Below are positions 24,793 to 37,051 of a stretch of DNA of 64,000 bases, piece by piece. Source of the stretch: Xestospongia bergquistia (lineage: Eukaryota > Porifera > Demospongiae > Haplosclerida > Petrosiidae); NCBI GenBank assembly GCA_963965975.1, contig OZ014425.1:3361501-3425500 (forward strand). Direction: 5' to 3'. The notes beneath the pieces are model-generated. The model made no database searches. It saw only the letters and a program-made list of their open reading frames with translations, and was not told where the DNA came from. Each line of letters starts with the position of its first letter. The stretch's first letter is position 1. The position numbers and the translations under genes were made by a program.

Positions 24793-27160
24793 ATGGACAG
24801 AAAGTTTTTTGACGACACTGTTATTTTAACCGACCCATCAGATTGGCAGTGTTGTCCACTTAAGGTACATCATAATTGTATCAAGTTTATTAACAGTGAC
24901 ATTACCATAGGAACTAGACAAGCTATTACGATGTCCAATTTGTTATGATTTTTTCAAAACAGCAGTTATTTTACCTTGCTCTCATTCTTGTGAGTTTAGT
25001 AAGAAGAAGTTATATACTCAATCTGTAAAACCTACCACACATTACTTAAATTGCAACATTCTTCTGATAGTTTGCTCACTTTGTATTCGGCGATACTTAC
25101 AAATTAAATCAGCCTGTCCCATCTGCTGTCAGGTAATATGATCCATGTCTATTATGTATACCATACATAATTGTAGCCATCCAATGATAGTCAATTACTA
25201 AATAACCTCATTCTTAATGAGCTTGTACAACAATTTGTTAAAAACAGGTAAGTACATGTATGTTATGTATAATATGATGTTCTTTTTAGAAACGAGCTAT
25301 TAATATCTACTAAACTACAACCACAGCATAAAGTACCATCATCTCCATCTGATATAGAAGAGAACAATGAATTAAGTCTGTCTCCTTCTATCCTTAATAA
25401 TTGTGCTACAACACCTACTACAAGGACAGAATTAGAGAGAGATGATATCTTATCACCATCAATTGAACCAACAGCATCAAATCAAGGTAAAATCATTACT
25501 TCATAGGATATTATATTTGTTAGACTGTGTACATATCACTGACATCATGACAAAGGATTGGTCTACAATGTTAACTCCCACAATGTCCATTCCAATGATG
25601 TCAACTCACAAAATGTCAATGTTATGCCTCAAAGTGTCAATGTTATGCCTCAAAATGTCAATGTTATGCCTCAAAACGTCAACTACTAAAATGTCTTTAT
25701 CAGCATATACCATAATAGGAATTAATGTTATTACAATCACCTTTGTATAAATCATATAACCTCAGTGTGTAACCTATACATATCTTCCAAATTACTTGAG
25801 ATATTGTAGACTTAGGTTAAGAGTAACTACTGACTGATATGATGTTGCCAGAGTCTATCTAATCTAGCCAGATCCTAGCATTCCTAGAACATTGGAGTAC
25901 ACTGATATATATGTTGTACTCCTACAGTTGGCCAATTCTAGCCAGCCAACACTACGAATTATCTTGGACTAAGTACACACTTTGTGACATTTTGATACAT
26001 CCTTAAGGATTAATTTCTATGCCATTTAATTTCATGAGGTTGATTAGGTGCGACTTGGATAGTTTCAGAAATTAATTCTCATTAAATCTGAATATATTAA
26101 TATCACTAATTTAGTAGTATGACTCCATTAATAAATACTGATGAATTATTCCAATAGTCTAAACAAACATGTACTATATTGTTTTATTAGTGGACTGTCC
26201 TGTGTGTGGTTGTCAAGTCCTTCAAAAGAATGTAAACAATCATTTGGACCAGTGCTTAAAATATTCCACCATTAGAAACAGTGCCATTGAAAGGTGATTG
26301 TCAATGACTGTATAGTGAGAAATTTAGCAAATGCCCAAATTAATACTCTTACAAAATGTTCCTTTTATATCTTTACATTTTCTGTAGTTCCAGTCCAGGA
26401 ACAAGTAGTCACTCGTTGCCACGACTACCTAAATTGTGCTATTCGATTATGAAAGACAGTCAAATACGAAGGAAATTACGAGAATATCATTTAACTACTT
26501 CAGGGAATCGAGAAGTATGTATATGATGTATGACAGACTGTTCATCTGTTAAATGTTGTAGCAAATGATAGCAAGATTACAGGAATTCACTCTACAGTAC
26601 AATGCACAATGTGATAGTCTTCAGCCAATGACAAGTTAGAAATACATTATATTCTTTGTATTTGTCTATCCCTCCTCTCCTTCCTGTGTGTTTAATGTTT
26701 TGTTTTAGTGAAACAAATAGCATTGCAAGTAGAAAGAACTGAAAAAAGTAAGAGAGTTCAGGTCAAGAAAGTAGATGTAAGTAAACAATTGTTTATTTTG
26801 TCATGTATTAACTCTTATTGTTTTAGGCATTGAATGTTAGCAAAAATAGCAAAGATGAAGATATCACCAAAGAACATAAAAAATATAGTAAGTCAATGTG
26901 AACACACAACAATATTCTAGTGTCTATACTGCTTTGACTTTTTTCTTATTTTAGTGTCACTGCACAAACAACAATTTAATGAGCTAATAAAAGATGTTAA
27001 GCAAAGACTACCAACTTTTCCACAAGAAGAGTCAAAAGACAAAGAACAAGGACACAAAAGAGAGTTCAAAGAGGATATCTCTGATAATGAAATTGATTTG
27101 GAATCTGATTTTGAACCATATGTACCATTTAGAAAATCTAAGAGAAGTCGGAACATGTAG
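24793..27160 (+). CDS. RAD18: RAD18-like E3 ubiquitin ligase (RING, UBZ4, SAP)
   Basis: Eleven exons (24793-24864, 24911-24989, 25071-25132, 25177-25247, 25290-25486, 26191-26293, 26388-26514, 26562-26634, 26709-26776, 26827-26887, 26955-27160) total 1119 bases, giving 372 aa. Residues about 30-72 are a C3HC4 RING (LRCPICYDFFKTAVILPCSH, then CSLCIRRYL and CPICCQ). Residues about 163-185 are a UBZ4 zinc finger (CPVCGCQV, then NNHLDQCL). A SAP-like motif follows (MKDSQIRRKLREYHLTTSGN, then IARLQEFTLQYNAQ). A coiled, Lys/Glu-rich tail ends at FRKSKRSRNM. This order of domains is that of RAD18, which with RAD6 monoubiquitinates PCNA at stalled forks. It is shorter than vertebrate RAD18 (about 495 aa) but similar to fungal forms. 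Intron 5 is 704 bases and repeat-rich. All zinc ligands are present. Confidence 0.92.
25487..26190 (+). other. Repeat-bearing intron of the RAD18-like gene
   Basis: The intron contains three near-perfect 21-base units (AATGTTATGCCTCAAA with AATGTC variants) at about 25613-25680, set in a segment that resembles the tandem part of the TIMM17-intron repeat in the opposite sense. From 25876 a direct copy of that repeat's opening appears. An open frame crossing the tandem units is a by-product of their 21-base period, not a gene. Confidence 0.6.
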
Positions 27161-27208
27161 AAACAATATATCTCCAATAACTGTTTAATGTTATATAGTA
27201 GTTATAAA

Positions 27209-27847
27209 TCATTTATAATAACTATTCATTCTCCATTCTAATATGTAAAACCAATAATATGTCAAGTGCCATCCTTCACGAGAATCTTCGACATAGTAAC
27301 CTGGTAGCAGAGATTCTTGTGATCCTATTTTCACAGTATAAATGATCTCTATAAAGACAGTTGCATACCTTCTTTTGTTGGAAGTAAATAGCTATAACCC
27401 CATTTAATTTGACATTGTGGTGGTGAAGCATCTTCAATCACTGATGAGTAGAATGTTAAATCAATAAAAGTGTGACCTAGTAATGAAAAGTGTATTCCAA
27501 CTAGTATATCTTATAGCAATATTATGTGTTAATGTCAGCCACACCTCCATACTGACTCTCACTTTCTCTTTGTATAACTTTGTATATCAGTGGCCATGGT
27601 CACAATTACCAATTATGACTTTCTCTGATTTATTTAATGAAACATTTGGTTTAATACTTGGAGTAATAGCTGTTGCAATACAGTCATTATCAGTAACATT
27701 GACACATATCAGAAAGGTCATGGAGTTGAGGTTATTTGATAGTCCTTTTGTATATACAACTGGAAAATCATGAAAGATGAGATCATGAGCATTAATAATA
27801 ATAATAAACTTACAAACGATGGACAATAACAATAGAAAGATAGACAT
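27209..27847 (-). pseudogene. Frameshifted copy of a small secreted-protein gene
   Basis: Four exons parallel those of the intact neighbour at 27931-28871: 27814-27847 (signal peptide start MSIFLLLLSIV), about 27545-27759, about 27365-27471 and 27209-27320. The protein matches in order: SMTFLICVN, then GNCDHG, then SSVIEDASPPQC and SRE with YYWFYILEW. In exon 2, straight after GNCDHG, one base is missing relative to the neighbour (CATGGCCACTGA against CATGGACCATTG), which turns the frame into a TGA stop. The downstream exons keep open frames and good splice sites, so the break is recent, an allele, or an assembly error. Expression as a truncated peptide of about 70 residues is possible. Function unknown. 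It converges on RAD18 with only 48 bases between ends. Confidence 0.6.
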
Positions 27848-27930
27848 GACAGTTATTAATAATAACAAAAAAGGAATTTAATTAGGAGGTTATGTAAACA
27901 GCTATATAGTTTATTAATCACACATAAGTA

Positions 27931-28476
27931 TTATCCAGTAAACCATTCTAATATGTAAAACCAATAGTAAGTCATATGATAACCTTCACGAGAATCAGAT
28001 ACAAAACAGCCAGGTAAAAGAGAATCGGATGAACCTACATTCAAAAAATGTAATAAAGTATAGTGTAAAAACAGATATTGAATTCAATATTCTCCCAGTT
28101 AATTGTTCTCATGTCCCATTCTTAATTTAAAGAGATACATATCAACAACCATAGAAATAAATCCTAATGTATTCTTTACAGAGAACTTGGCAAAGTATAC
28201 AAGCATAGAACAGAACAAAATTATTATGTAGCCTGATAAATAAAAATGATGAACTTATTGAACTCATTTAGTTTATCTTTATCAATTTTCAGTTGGCAAC
28301 CCAAATTTACATATATAGGTGCTTTTTTGAAGTAACTACTATACCTCCAGCTTTGGGGACTAAATATTGGTAATCCCAAGTAATTCGGCACTCTGGATGT
28401 GAGGCATCTTCTATTACTGATGAAAAAAATGTCACATCAATCATTGTATGATCTGGAGAGAGAGAGAGAGTGTGTA

Positions 28477-28529
<53 letters not shown>

Positions 28530-28871
28530 AGCACTTGATTGATATCTATCAGACAATCCCCTACCTCCTTCTCGCTGTACTTTATATATCAATGGTCCAT
28601 GATCACAATTACCAACCAGAATGTTGTCTGATTTATTCCATGGTGTATTTGGTTTAATCTCTGGAGTCTTCACAGTGGCAATACAATCTCCCCAGGTATC
28701 ATTAACACAGATTAAAAATGTCATAGAGATGACATCATTTGGAGAAGTTGATCTCTGCTTTATTGGTCGAGAGAACGCTATAAACAATTAGTTAGGATTG
28801 TGCATTAATATATCATGTAACTCACTGGACACAACAAGCACAAGCAAAACAAAGGCAATTTTAAGCATCAT
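27931..28871 (-). CDS. Small secreted protein, unknown family
   Basis: Four exons (28826-28871, 28565-28777, 28345-28452, 27931-28034) total 471 bases, giving 156 aa. It opens MMLKIAFVLLVLVV, a typical signal peptide; either of two adjacent ATGs could be used. The mature part has six cysteines counted across conserved blocks (ICVN, DCIAT, GNCDHGPLIYK, PECRITWDY, LPGCF) and a WFYILEW-type aromatic end. Introns fall in phase 1 throughout, and intron 2 holds a (GA)n/(GT)n microsatellite. A frameshifted tandem paralogue follows at 27209-27847. I do not recognise the family. An extracellular, disulphide-bonded single-domain protein is all the sequence supports. Confidence 0.75.
28455..28528. repeat. 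Compound microsatellite (GA)n(GT)n(GA)n
   Basis: Runs of GA, then GT, then GA over about 74 bases lie in an intron of the small secreted-protein gene, just inside the acceptor of exon 3. On the gene's strand it is a CT/AC tract and serves as an extended polypyrimidine tract. Confidence 0.9.
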
Positions 28872-28963
28872 GTAAATTGAGGGTGTGGCTCATTATAACA
28901 GAATAAACAAAATTAATTAAAAATAAATTAAAAGAAATGAAAAAGGAAATATTTAATTGTTTT

Positions 28964-30401
28964 CTATCTTGTTAGACGACTAAAATCAAAAGATTGTCCA
29001 AGATCTATTGCAGGTATAGTTGTAGTATGATGCTTATATGATCCTCCAATACTAGAGCCATCAACACGTAATTGTAGACCCATGTATGGAGGTACATCAA
29101 TTTTTGTCTACAACAAGAAAGCAATTATTCTACAGCCACAGTAATTATGTTGACTAACTTTACCTGTTTATATGCTAATTCAAACTGACCAGTGTCACAA
29201 TCTTTGTTATTTCTTCTATCGATAACAACTGTTTAAAAAATAAAATGACACCATTACAGAATAATCCTTACCTTTAATTGTATCTTCCATCACTTGCTTA
29301 CACAATCTCTTAGTGACTGTAGTATTTCTTTCCATTGTTGGGCTACAATTCACTTCAATCTAAAACAGACAATGATTATGATAATATTATGGTATAATAA
29401 TTCTCATTATTAGCATTAAAAATCTGGACTGACCAGCCATGGCTTAAAATCAGCAGTAATCATGAAGTCAGCACCATATAGCTCAAAGGAGTTCTAGCAA
29501 TGATAAAGCATATTTTATTTTGTTGTATTAACTTACCTTTCTATCATTTATTCTTTCTTGTGATACTTGTAAAACATTGATAATGGCCTGCTTCATACCG
29601 GGGTAGATGATTTCTTCCCACTTATCTCCTTCATTAATACTTCTACAGATACTAGCAGTCAGGTGTTGCTAAGATCACTGATTACCTGAGATGACTTTGA
29701 AATGTGGTACTGTCCCACATATTTTCTGAAGGTAGCTCTGAATCCCTGTCTTGTGAAATGGTCATATATTTTTGAACAGAGTTGTTACACAAATGAATGC
29801 TCCTACAATAATGAATAGTTAGTACATTATTAACATTCTGTACAATAGTTTACGTGTCCAACTTCTTTAAACTAAACAGTTGCGATGAGAACCGAATGTA
29901 ACAATCTTTATACATCCACATAGTCAGTGGATTCCAGTCAGTCACAAGAAACCACTGACGAATATCAAATTTGGTTGAACGAATTAGAAGTGGGCGTTCT
30001 AAGTGCAAACATATTTCTAAATGTATTCAAAAGTTGTCTTTACCAATATATTTTTGAATCACCCAACGACTCTCCTTCATTAAAATAGAAGGTTGAACAA
30101 ACTGCTCTATATCTTCCAAATGATCCATGCATACTATGCCTACACAAAAGATACTGTAACTAACTTCTCCAATCTTAATTTTAAAAACCTCGTCCTCTTG
30201 ATAATGCACCTGGCTTTATAATCCATATGTTTCTAATACCATCCATTGACAATTGAGGAAAATGATCTCCTAACTAATAAAAGACATATAATGAAGAGTT
30301 AATGTAATGGAATTAATGTTAATACCTCTATTAATAGCTCTTCAGCTCTCATTGCAGTGTTTGAAGAACATAACAAATTCCCATTATGGCTAAAGGATGA
30401 C

Positions 30402-30446
<45 letters not shown>

Positions 30447-32837
30447 TAATATATATATAAACACTATTGGTGTGACTTACAAGACCAAATTATAGTAATG
30501 ACTTAGTAGTGTTGACCATTCCTCTTCTGTTAGCTGAGGATATCATAAAAATATAGACACTACAATAGTAATTTTACCGATTTTGTCTGTAACCCATCAA
30601 TGTCACTATGATCAATTTGTGCCATTATGATCTCACATGCTTTGATTGACAAGAGGACCACTTCTTCTGGGACTAAAAGTTGAATGCTTTCCTCCTCTTT
30701 GCCTCGAGAAGCAGATGAACAAGGTCGAGATGGTTGATCTGCTCTATTTACTGGAGTACTAGGTGCAGAGGTGGAGGTAGCTGAATGTGATGGAGATGTT
30801 AAAGGAGAAGACAGTGCAGCAATGTATGAAGTGATTGTCACATAAACCTCTTTCTTGGCCAATGGATCATAATAGATGTTAGCCAAATGCTGGTTTATTT
30901 CACATGCTACAATCTTTAGGATATTAAAAGCTGCTGTAAGTTGGTAGTCATCTATTCAGAGAATGACAATTAAAATGACATAATATACTCACTGTACCTT
31001 TGAAAGATTCTTTGTCCTGTTGAGAAGTTAGTAGATAACAGCGAGGAAAGAAAGTATCTGGATCATTGTCTCTATACCAGGGCAAGTTCTGTAAGCTACT
31101 ACATAGTCCAAACTATTGGAAAATGTGTCATAATAATACAAAATGATGACTGATAATAATAACCTTAGTGGTGAACCATGCTCCTGAAAAATGATTGACT
31201 ATTTGGTCTTTTTTGAGATACCTAGGAGCTACATCACTTCTTCTTAGTGACCATATAAAATTAGGTTCACTATTTCTGACTGCTCTACACTGTAAAGAGA
31301 GAGAGGGGAAGAAAGAAGTGCATTGTGCCATAACTAAATTCCATACCAACATCAAGTATTCTTCATCCACTTCTTCCTCACTTTCACTCTCACTCTCTGA
31401 GATATTATCATCATCGCAGTCATCACATATATCATTGTCTTCATCACCATCACTGTCACAATGTTTATCTTCATTCTTTTTATGTGTTATTTTGCTGTTA
31501 TGATGATCTATTTCAATCCATCCTCTACTCCTGAGGGCTTTACGTATAGTCTGATAACCACCTTTAATATGGAAAATTTTCTTACACTACAGGAAAACAC
31601 TATAATATCATGCTATACATAAGTCACTTACTCTTGTTGCTTTCTCTGCTAACACTTTAACACGTCGGACACGATCAGCCTCATTAAGTGATTTGAATTC
31701 TACTTGGAGTAGTCCCTGATAATTATGTAATGTTGACTTTATACCAATTTGTTTACTAGTGTTCTTGGATAATGGAGAACATTTTGATAAAGAACCTGAA
31801 TTAATTTTCAAGGATGACCCAACTGACTCTTGACGTAAGAGAAGCTTAGAAGGACTAGATACTGGAAGAGCTGGTGCAGTTTGACTTCGGCCATGTTTTC
31901 TTAGACTTTGCTGTTGTTTGACAATTGGGGATCTTTCATTAAGTGTGGATAGCTTTGCTGCTTTAATTGAAGAAGGACTGATGTCAGATGAAGGAGAATG
32001 AGATGTTGCTTTGTTATTCTGTTTTTTTGTTAATTTTTGAGGTGGACTAAGTGCTTCATCAATCTATAGTACCAATAACTAACAATAACATAACATATAT
32101 ACACTAACCAATTTCTGCTTTCTAGTCAAATGTTGTTGCTGTCTATCCAAAAACCCAGTGTCAAGTTTCTGAACTATACGAGTACTTTTGTTTAACACAC
32201 GAGGCTTAAAAGTGTACTCAGAATAAAATTCAGCTTTTTTCATGGCTGTCATTGTGGCTGCTCGATCTTGTATCTCTTGAAGTTTGCCTGCTCGCTCTTG
32301 GGCTAATTTAAGACTCATTGCATTTAATTTTGGAGAAAATGTGAGATTAGCATCATAATATTGCTGTTGTTTCTTGCCTCCATCAGAGAGTCGTGTCACA
32401 AGTGGTTGATGTCTTCTGGAACTTTGGTTAGCCAATTTGAGAGATGATGGATTGAGTTTGGGTCGGAAAGTAAGTTCTTTTTCGAATTGATGTATTAATT
32501 TACGACAGCAGGATGGCTTCTCTTTTTTTTTCGGCATTTCACATGAAGATAAAGTGGAGAATTGTTGAGAAAGAACTTTGGCATTGCAGTCTATTTTTAT
32601 GTGGTTATCTACTTCTTCGTCTGTGTAAACGTGATTAGCATCTATACTTTGAGGAGATGGTTTCTCTGGCCGTTCAGATAAAGTTGCATTACGGCTAGCA
32701 CATAGTCTTTGCCTTGCAACAGGTGGAACAGATGCTGATATAAGACGAGGACAAGCGCATAAAGTGTGTGATAATTCACTTGACGAATTACAGTAGCTCG
32801 AATTAGGAGATGATCCAAATTGTGTCAAAACAGCCAT
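28964..32837 (-). CDS. TTLL3: TTLL3/TTLL8-type tubulin glycylase with N-terminal repeat region
   Basis: A gene of about 15 exons; the first four are 32109-32837, 31632-32063, 31347-31586 and 31164-31289, and the stop TAG is at 28964-28966. The C-terminal half has the tubulin-tyrosine-ligase-like ATP-grasp fold of the TTLL3/8 branch: [101 protein letters not shown], and [20 protein letters not shown] followed by CSPT. The ATP-binding and metal residues of these motifs are present. TTLL3/8 enzymes add the first glycine to glutamates of tubulin tails in cilia and flagella. The N-terminal 240 residues carry three related motifs ([39 protein letters not shown]). An acidic Ser/Glu/Asp stretch and a Ser/Pro-rich insert (about 30700-30810) interrupt the catalytic part. 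The joining of the N-terminal exon to the catalytic exons is by phase only. Confidence 0.88.
30403..30455. repeat. (AT)n microsatellite
   Basis: A TATATA tract with a few C interruptions, in an intron of the TTLL3-like gene. Simple sequence. Confidence 0.9.
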
Positions 32838-33105
32838 TTTGGAGCTTTAAAAGGGTCGTTAGTTGATTTATTGATTTTATTAAATGGACATCACTTGCAT
32901 ATCACTTTCTTGTGCATTGTTGAAGTCGTCAAAAAAGAAGGACAAGGTGTGTCTTGTTGTCAAGGTGATGTTTATTTTTCGCAAAAGACTCAGACCAGTT
33001 CCGATAGTATGAGTATGAGCGCGGACTCAAGAATTGAAGGCGTGTCCTGTTATTGTTGTAGGGAGCTCCTGTGTAAACGATCACTTTTGCAAATCTGCAT
33101 AAAAG
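32838..33105. promoter_or_regulatory. Divergent promoter region, TTLL3-like / mitochondrial ALDH1L
   Basis: The start codons are 268 bases apart. The stretch contains stop codons in all frames near both ends and must hold both 5' UTRs. No specific site can be assigned. Confidence 0.45.
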
Positions 33106-36100
33106 ATGTCTTTTGCTTGGTCTCTTGCAAGATTATCACTTAGGAGATCGTCTGTAGCACTATCTCGTACTTTTCACTTATCATTGATATCAGGGTTATG
33201 TTCTAGACCGTTTTCAACATCTTCTTTTCTTGGGAAAGATTTACGTATTGCCATAATTGGTCAATCTGTCTTTGGACAAGAAGTATACAACCTCTTACAA
33301 AGACAAGGAAAGAACATTGTTGGTGTGTTTACTGTCCCTGATCAAAATGGACGTCCTGATCCTTTAGCTGCTCAGGCAGAGAAAGATGGTGTGCAAGTGT
33401 TCAAATTTGAAAAATGGAGGAAAAAAGGTGGTATTTAAGGAATTGATAATAAATGCTAATCTCTCTCTCTCTCTCTCTCTCTAGGTCAACTTCTCCCAAA
33501 TGTCTATGAGCAGTATAAAAGTGTACAAGCTACTCTCAATGTCTTGCCATTTTGTACTCAATTTATTCCTATGGAAGTCATTGATGCAGCTGAAGAAGGC
33601 TCCATTATTTATCATCCTTCTATTTTACCTAAACATCGTGGTGCCTCAGCTATTAACTGGACATTAATGGAGGGAGATCATCAAGCTGGATTCACTATAT
33701 TCTGGGCAGATGATGGTCTTGATACAGGCCCTATCTTATTACAGCGATCATGTGATGTCGACATTAATGATACAGTTGACACTCTTTATAACCGATTTCT
33801 CTTCCCTGAAGGTGTTCGAGCTATGGTAAGTATAATTTGTTAAAGACCTATTATGATATTTGCTATTAGGGAGAAGCAGTAAAATTAATAGAGGAAGGGA
33901 AAGCACCTCGTATTGTTCAGTGGGAAGGTGGAGCTACTTATGATAAATTGTGGCAAAAGAAAGAACTTGCAAAGGTTATGCTTCTATATTAATTTTAGGC
34001 TTTATAATAATGTTATTGTCACAGATCAATTGGGAACAACCTGCACTTACTGTACATAATTTTATTCGTGGAAATGACAAGGTAAATTACTAAAACAGAC
34101 ATTATAATTTCCTTATTTAATGTCCATAGGTTCCAGGAGCATGGACTACAATTGATGGACAAGTTAGAGCATACACCAAATAATTTAAGACATTGTCTTT
34201 ATACTGTAGAAAGTTACTCTCTATGGATCTACTTTCATTGATGATCGGTGTCCTGTTGTTGGGAGGGAAGTTACAATAAAAGGGCTAGAAAGTCCAGCTG
34301 TCATTACTCTGAATGGGATGGTAGCCTATTGTAAAGATGGGAAAAAGATCTGTGTCACTCAACTCCAATTAGAAGATGGACGTATGATCCCTGCAACTCA
34401 ATGGGGTAAAGAGGAGAAAGTGGAAAAGTTAGAATTAAGTCCTGAAGAGGAAGCTTTAAAAGAACACATCAGAGTTAGTGAGATAACTAATTAACAAACT
34501 TTATAGTTTGAATTTCAATGACAGAGTATTTGGGGTGGTATTCTCAGTTCTAGCAATGTTGAAGATCAAACTGATTTCTTTAAGGCTGGAGCTTCTTCAA
34601 TGGATGTTACTAGGTATGCTATGAATGCTGTATTACAAGTAATTTTGTGATATGTTCTCTTTAGACTGATTGAAGAGGTACGAGAACTATGTGATGTTAC
34701 TATGACTACTGACAATGTGTACATGACTCCAAAGTATATTGTGTATTGTTCTAGTTCACTATGTCACTTCATTGCATTATAGATTTGATGAATTCATTCA
34801 TCATGTGATACTGGAGAAGAGAGGAACAGGCTTTGAAACAAACTTTGAGTATGATTCTGTAAGGATTGTTTATAGTTTATAATGCTTTTATTATGATAAA
34901 TTAGGTGATTATTGAAGCTAATGGGAGGAAAATTCAATGTCCCCATCAATTACTTATTAATGGAGAGTTTATTAATTCTTCATGGGGACGTACTTATAAT
35001 TCTATCAATCCAGCTGATGAGACTGTGAGATCTAGTTTATTATATGTTATGTTATAAATGACTTGTTAGGTTATCTGTACAGTGGAGTCAGCTTCTAAGG
35101 AAGATGTAGATAAAGCTGTAGGAGCTGCTAAAGTGAGATGAGTTTATTAATATTGTTCTAACATGTCTGTGCATTTAGTATGCTTTTGAAGAAGGAGAAT
35201 GGGGTAAAATGAATGCTCGTGACAGAGGAAAACTCATGTACAAGTAAGTGAGTTAAAGTCTTCACTGTAGTAGTATATGTCTCTGTATTAGACTGGCTGA
35301 TCTGATGGAAGAGCACAAAGAAGAACTAGCTACCCTGGAGAGTGTGGACTCAGGTGCAGTTTATACATTGGCTCTTAAGACACATATTGGGTTCTCTATT
35401 GATTGTATTCGCTATTTTGCTGGATGGTGTGACAAAATCCAGGTATTTGACTATATTAATCCTTCTTTATGTTTAATGTGTGTCTCTCTTTCAGGGCCAA
35501 ACTATTCCTATTAATCATGCTAGACCTAACAGGAACCTCTCTTACACTAAGAAAGAACCTATTGGGTAAATAAGAACCTATTCACTTCACATTATAGTGC
35601 ACATTAGGGTCTGTGGTATTGTAATCCCATGGAATTATCCTCTTATGATGCTTGCCTGGAAATTGAGTCCCTGCCTTGCTGCAGGAAATACTGTAGTCCT
35701 CAAACCAGCTGAGGTGTCATGTATAATGCTCTAATCAAATTAATGACTATAATGTATGTTCTCAGGTGACTCCTCTAACTGCTCTAAAGTTTGCAGAGCT
35801 ATCTGTACGAGCAGGTTTTCCAAAAGGTGTTATTAATATATTACCAGGCAAAGGTGAGCAAACTAGTTACAACTGCAGTGTTATATTGTGTGTCTTTAAA
35901 GGATCTATCATTGGTCAAGCATTATGTGATCATATGGATGTTAGAAAGATTGGATTCACTGGTTCCACTGAAATTGGCAAAGGCATTATGAAGAGGTGTT
36001 GTAGACAGTAATGTTTCTCTCATTATTTTATCTTTCTAGTTGTGCTGAGAGTAATGCTAAACGTGTATCTCTTGAACTTGGAGGAAAGTCACCATTGATT

Positions 36101-37051
36101 ATTTTTGGTGACAGTGATCTAGACAAAGCTGTCAGACAGGTAAGATCACTGTTATTAACATTATCTGTAATAGTCACTTTTACATTAGTCCCTTGGAGCT
36201 GTCTTTTTTAACAAAGGTGAGAACTGTATTGCTGCTGGCCGAATCTTTGTAGAGAGATCAATACATGACAAGTTCTTAGAGAGAGTAATAGAGGAAGTCA
36301 AGAAAATGAAAATAGGAGACCCACTAGATCGCTCTGTTGCTCATGGACCACAAAACCACAAGTAATCAGTTATATTGTATGAAGTTATCACTGTATTTGT
36401 GACACTATAGAGCTCATCTTGACAGTCTATTAAAGTACATTGAAGTAGGTGTTCAAGAAGGAGCCACTCTTGCTTATGGAGGGAAAAGATTACCACGTCA
36501 TGGTGACTTCATTATGTCTGACTATATTATATTGTGTGTTTTGATCAGGGTACTTTTTGGAGCCTACAATATTTACTGATGTCGAAGATCACATGATGTT
36601 AGCAAAAGAAGAGAGTTTTGGACCATTGATGATAGTATCTGTATTTGAAAATGGGTCAGTTCTCTAACCATTGTATTTATTCATTCATTTTTTATGCAAA
36701 GGGATGTTGATGGTGTAATACGTCGAGCTAATGCTACTGAATTCGGCTTAGCCTCAGGTGTTTTTACTCGAGATATTAACAAAGTCAGAACTAATATTGT
36801 TGTTAATTCATTCAATATTGTCTTGTAGGCAATGTATGTGAGTGATAAAATTCAAGCAGGAACATGTTTTGTTAACTGTTATAACAAAACTGATTCTGCT
36901 GCTCCATTTGGAGGATTTAAGCAATCTGGATTTGGAAAAGATTTAGGTAATGAAATGCAATGAATTCTCAATGAATTTTTTTTCTTTCAAAGGTGAAGAA
37001 GCTCTTAATGAATACCTCCGAACCAAAGTGATCACTTTGGAGTACTTCTAA
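33106..37051 (+). CDS. ALDH1L2: 10-formyltetrahydrofolate dehydrogenase, predicted mitochondrial form
   Basis: A multi-exon gene whose product oxidises 10-formyl-THF to THF and CO2 with NADP. The N-terminus [20 protein letters not shown] is rich in Arg/Ser/Leu and free of acidic residues, a good mitochondrial presequence. Domains in order: formyltransferase N-terminal hydrolase ([24 protein letters not shown], then [16 protein letters not shown], the conserved folate-site block), formyltransferase C-terminal ([14 protein letters not shown]), an acyl-carrier-like segment with the phosphopantetheine serine ([13 protein letters not shown]), and an aldehyde dehydrogenase ([63 protein letters not shown] with the catalytic Cys, and [18 protein letters not shown]). 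It ends VITLEYF. All key residues are intact. A second, inverted copy is at 42794-47075. It converges on the creatine kinase gene. Confidence 0.93.
33462..33482 (+). repeat. (CT)n tract at an intron acceptor of ALDH1L
   Basis: About ten CT units directly precede the acceptor AG. The homologous intron of the inverted copy carries an expanded version (46638-46683), so the tract predates the duplication. Confidence 0.85.
34905..36950 (+). repeat. Inverted-repeat arm 1 (ALDH1L 3' half)
   Basis: This stretch and 42895-44940 on the other strand agree almost base for base over most of their length, in introns as well as exons. Examples are the introns after SELGVRSG-type exons around 36010 and the one at 35855-35900. 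Agreement drops in one intron at about 35715-35765. The arms are separated by about 5.9 kb holding creatine kinase and a tRNA. Confidence 0.8.

Noticed and set aside
25442..25750. Open frame with repeated MLCLK units in the RAD18-like intron
   Set aside because: It comes from three 21-base tandem repeats inside an intron and has no start context or homology.
28448..28657. Open frame with alternating Arg/Glu and Val/Cys
   Set aside because: It is the translation of the GA/GT microsatellite.
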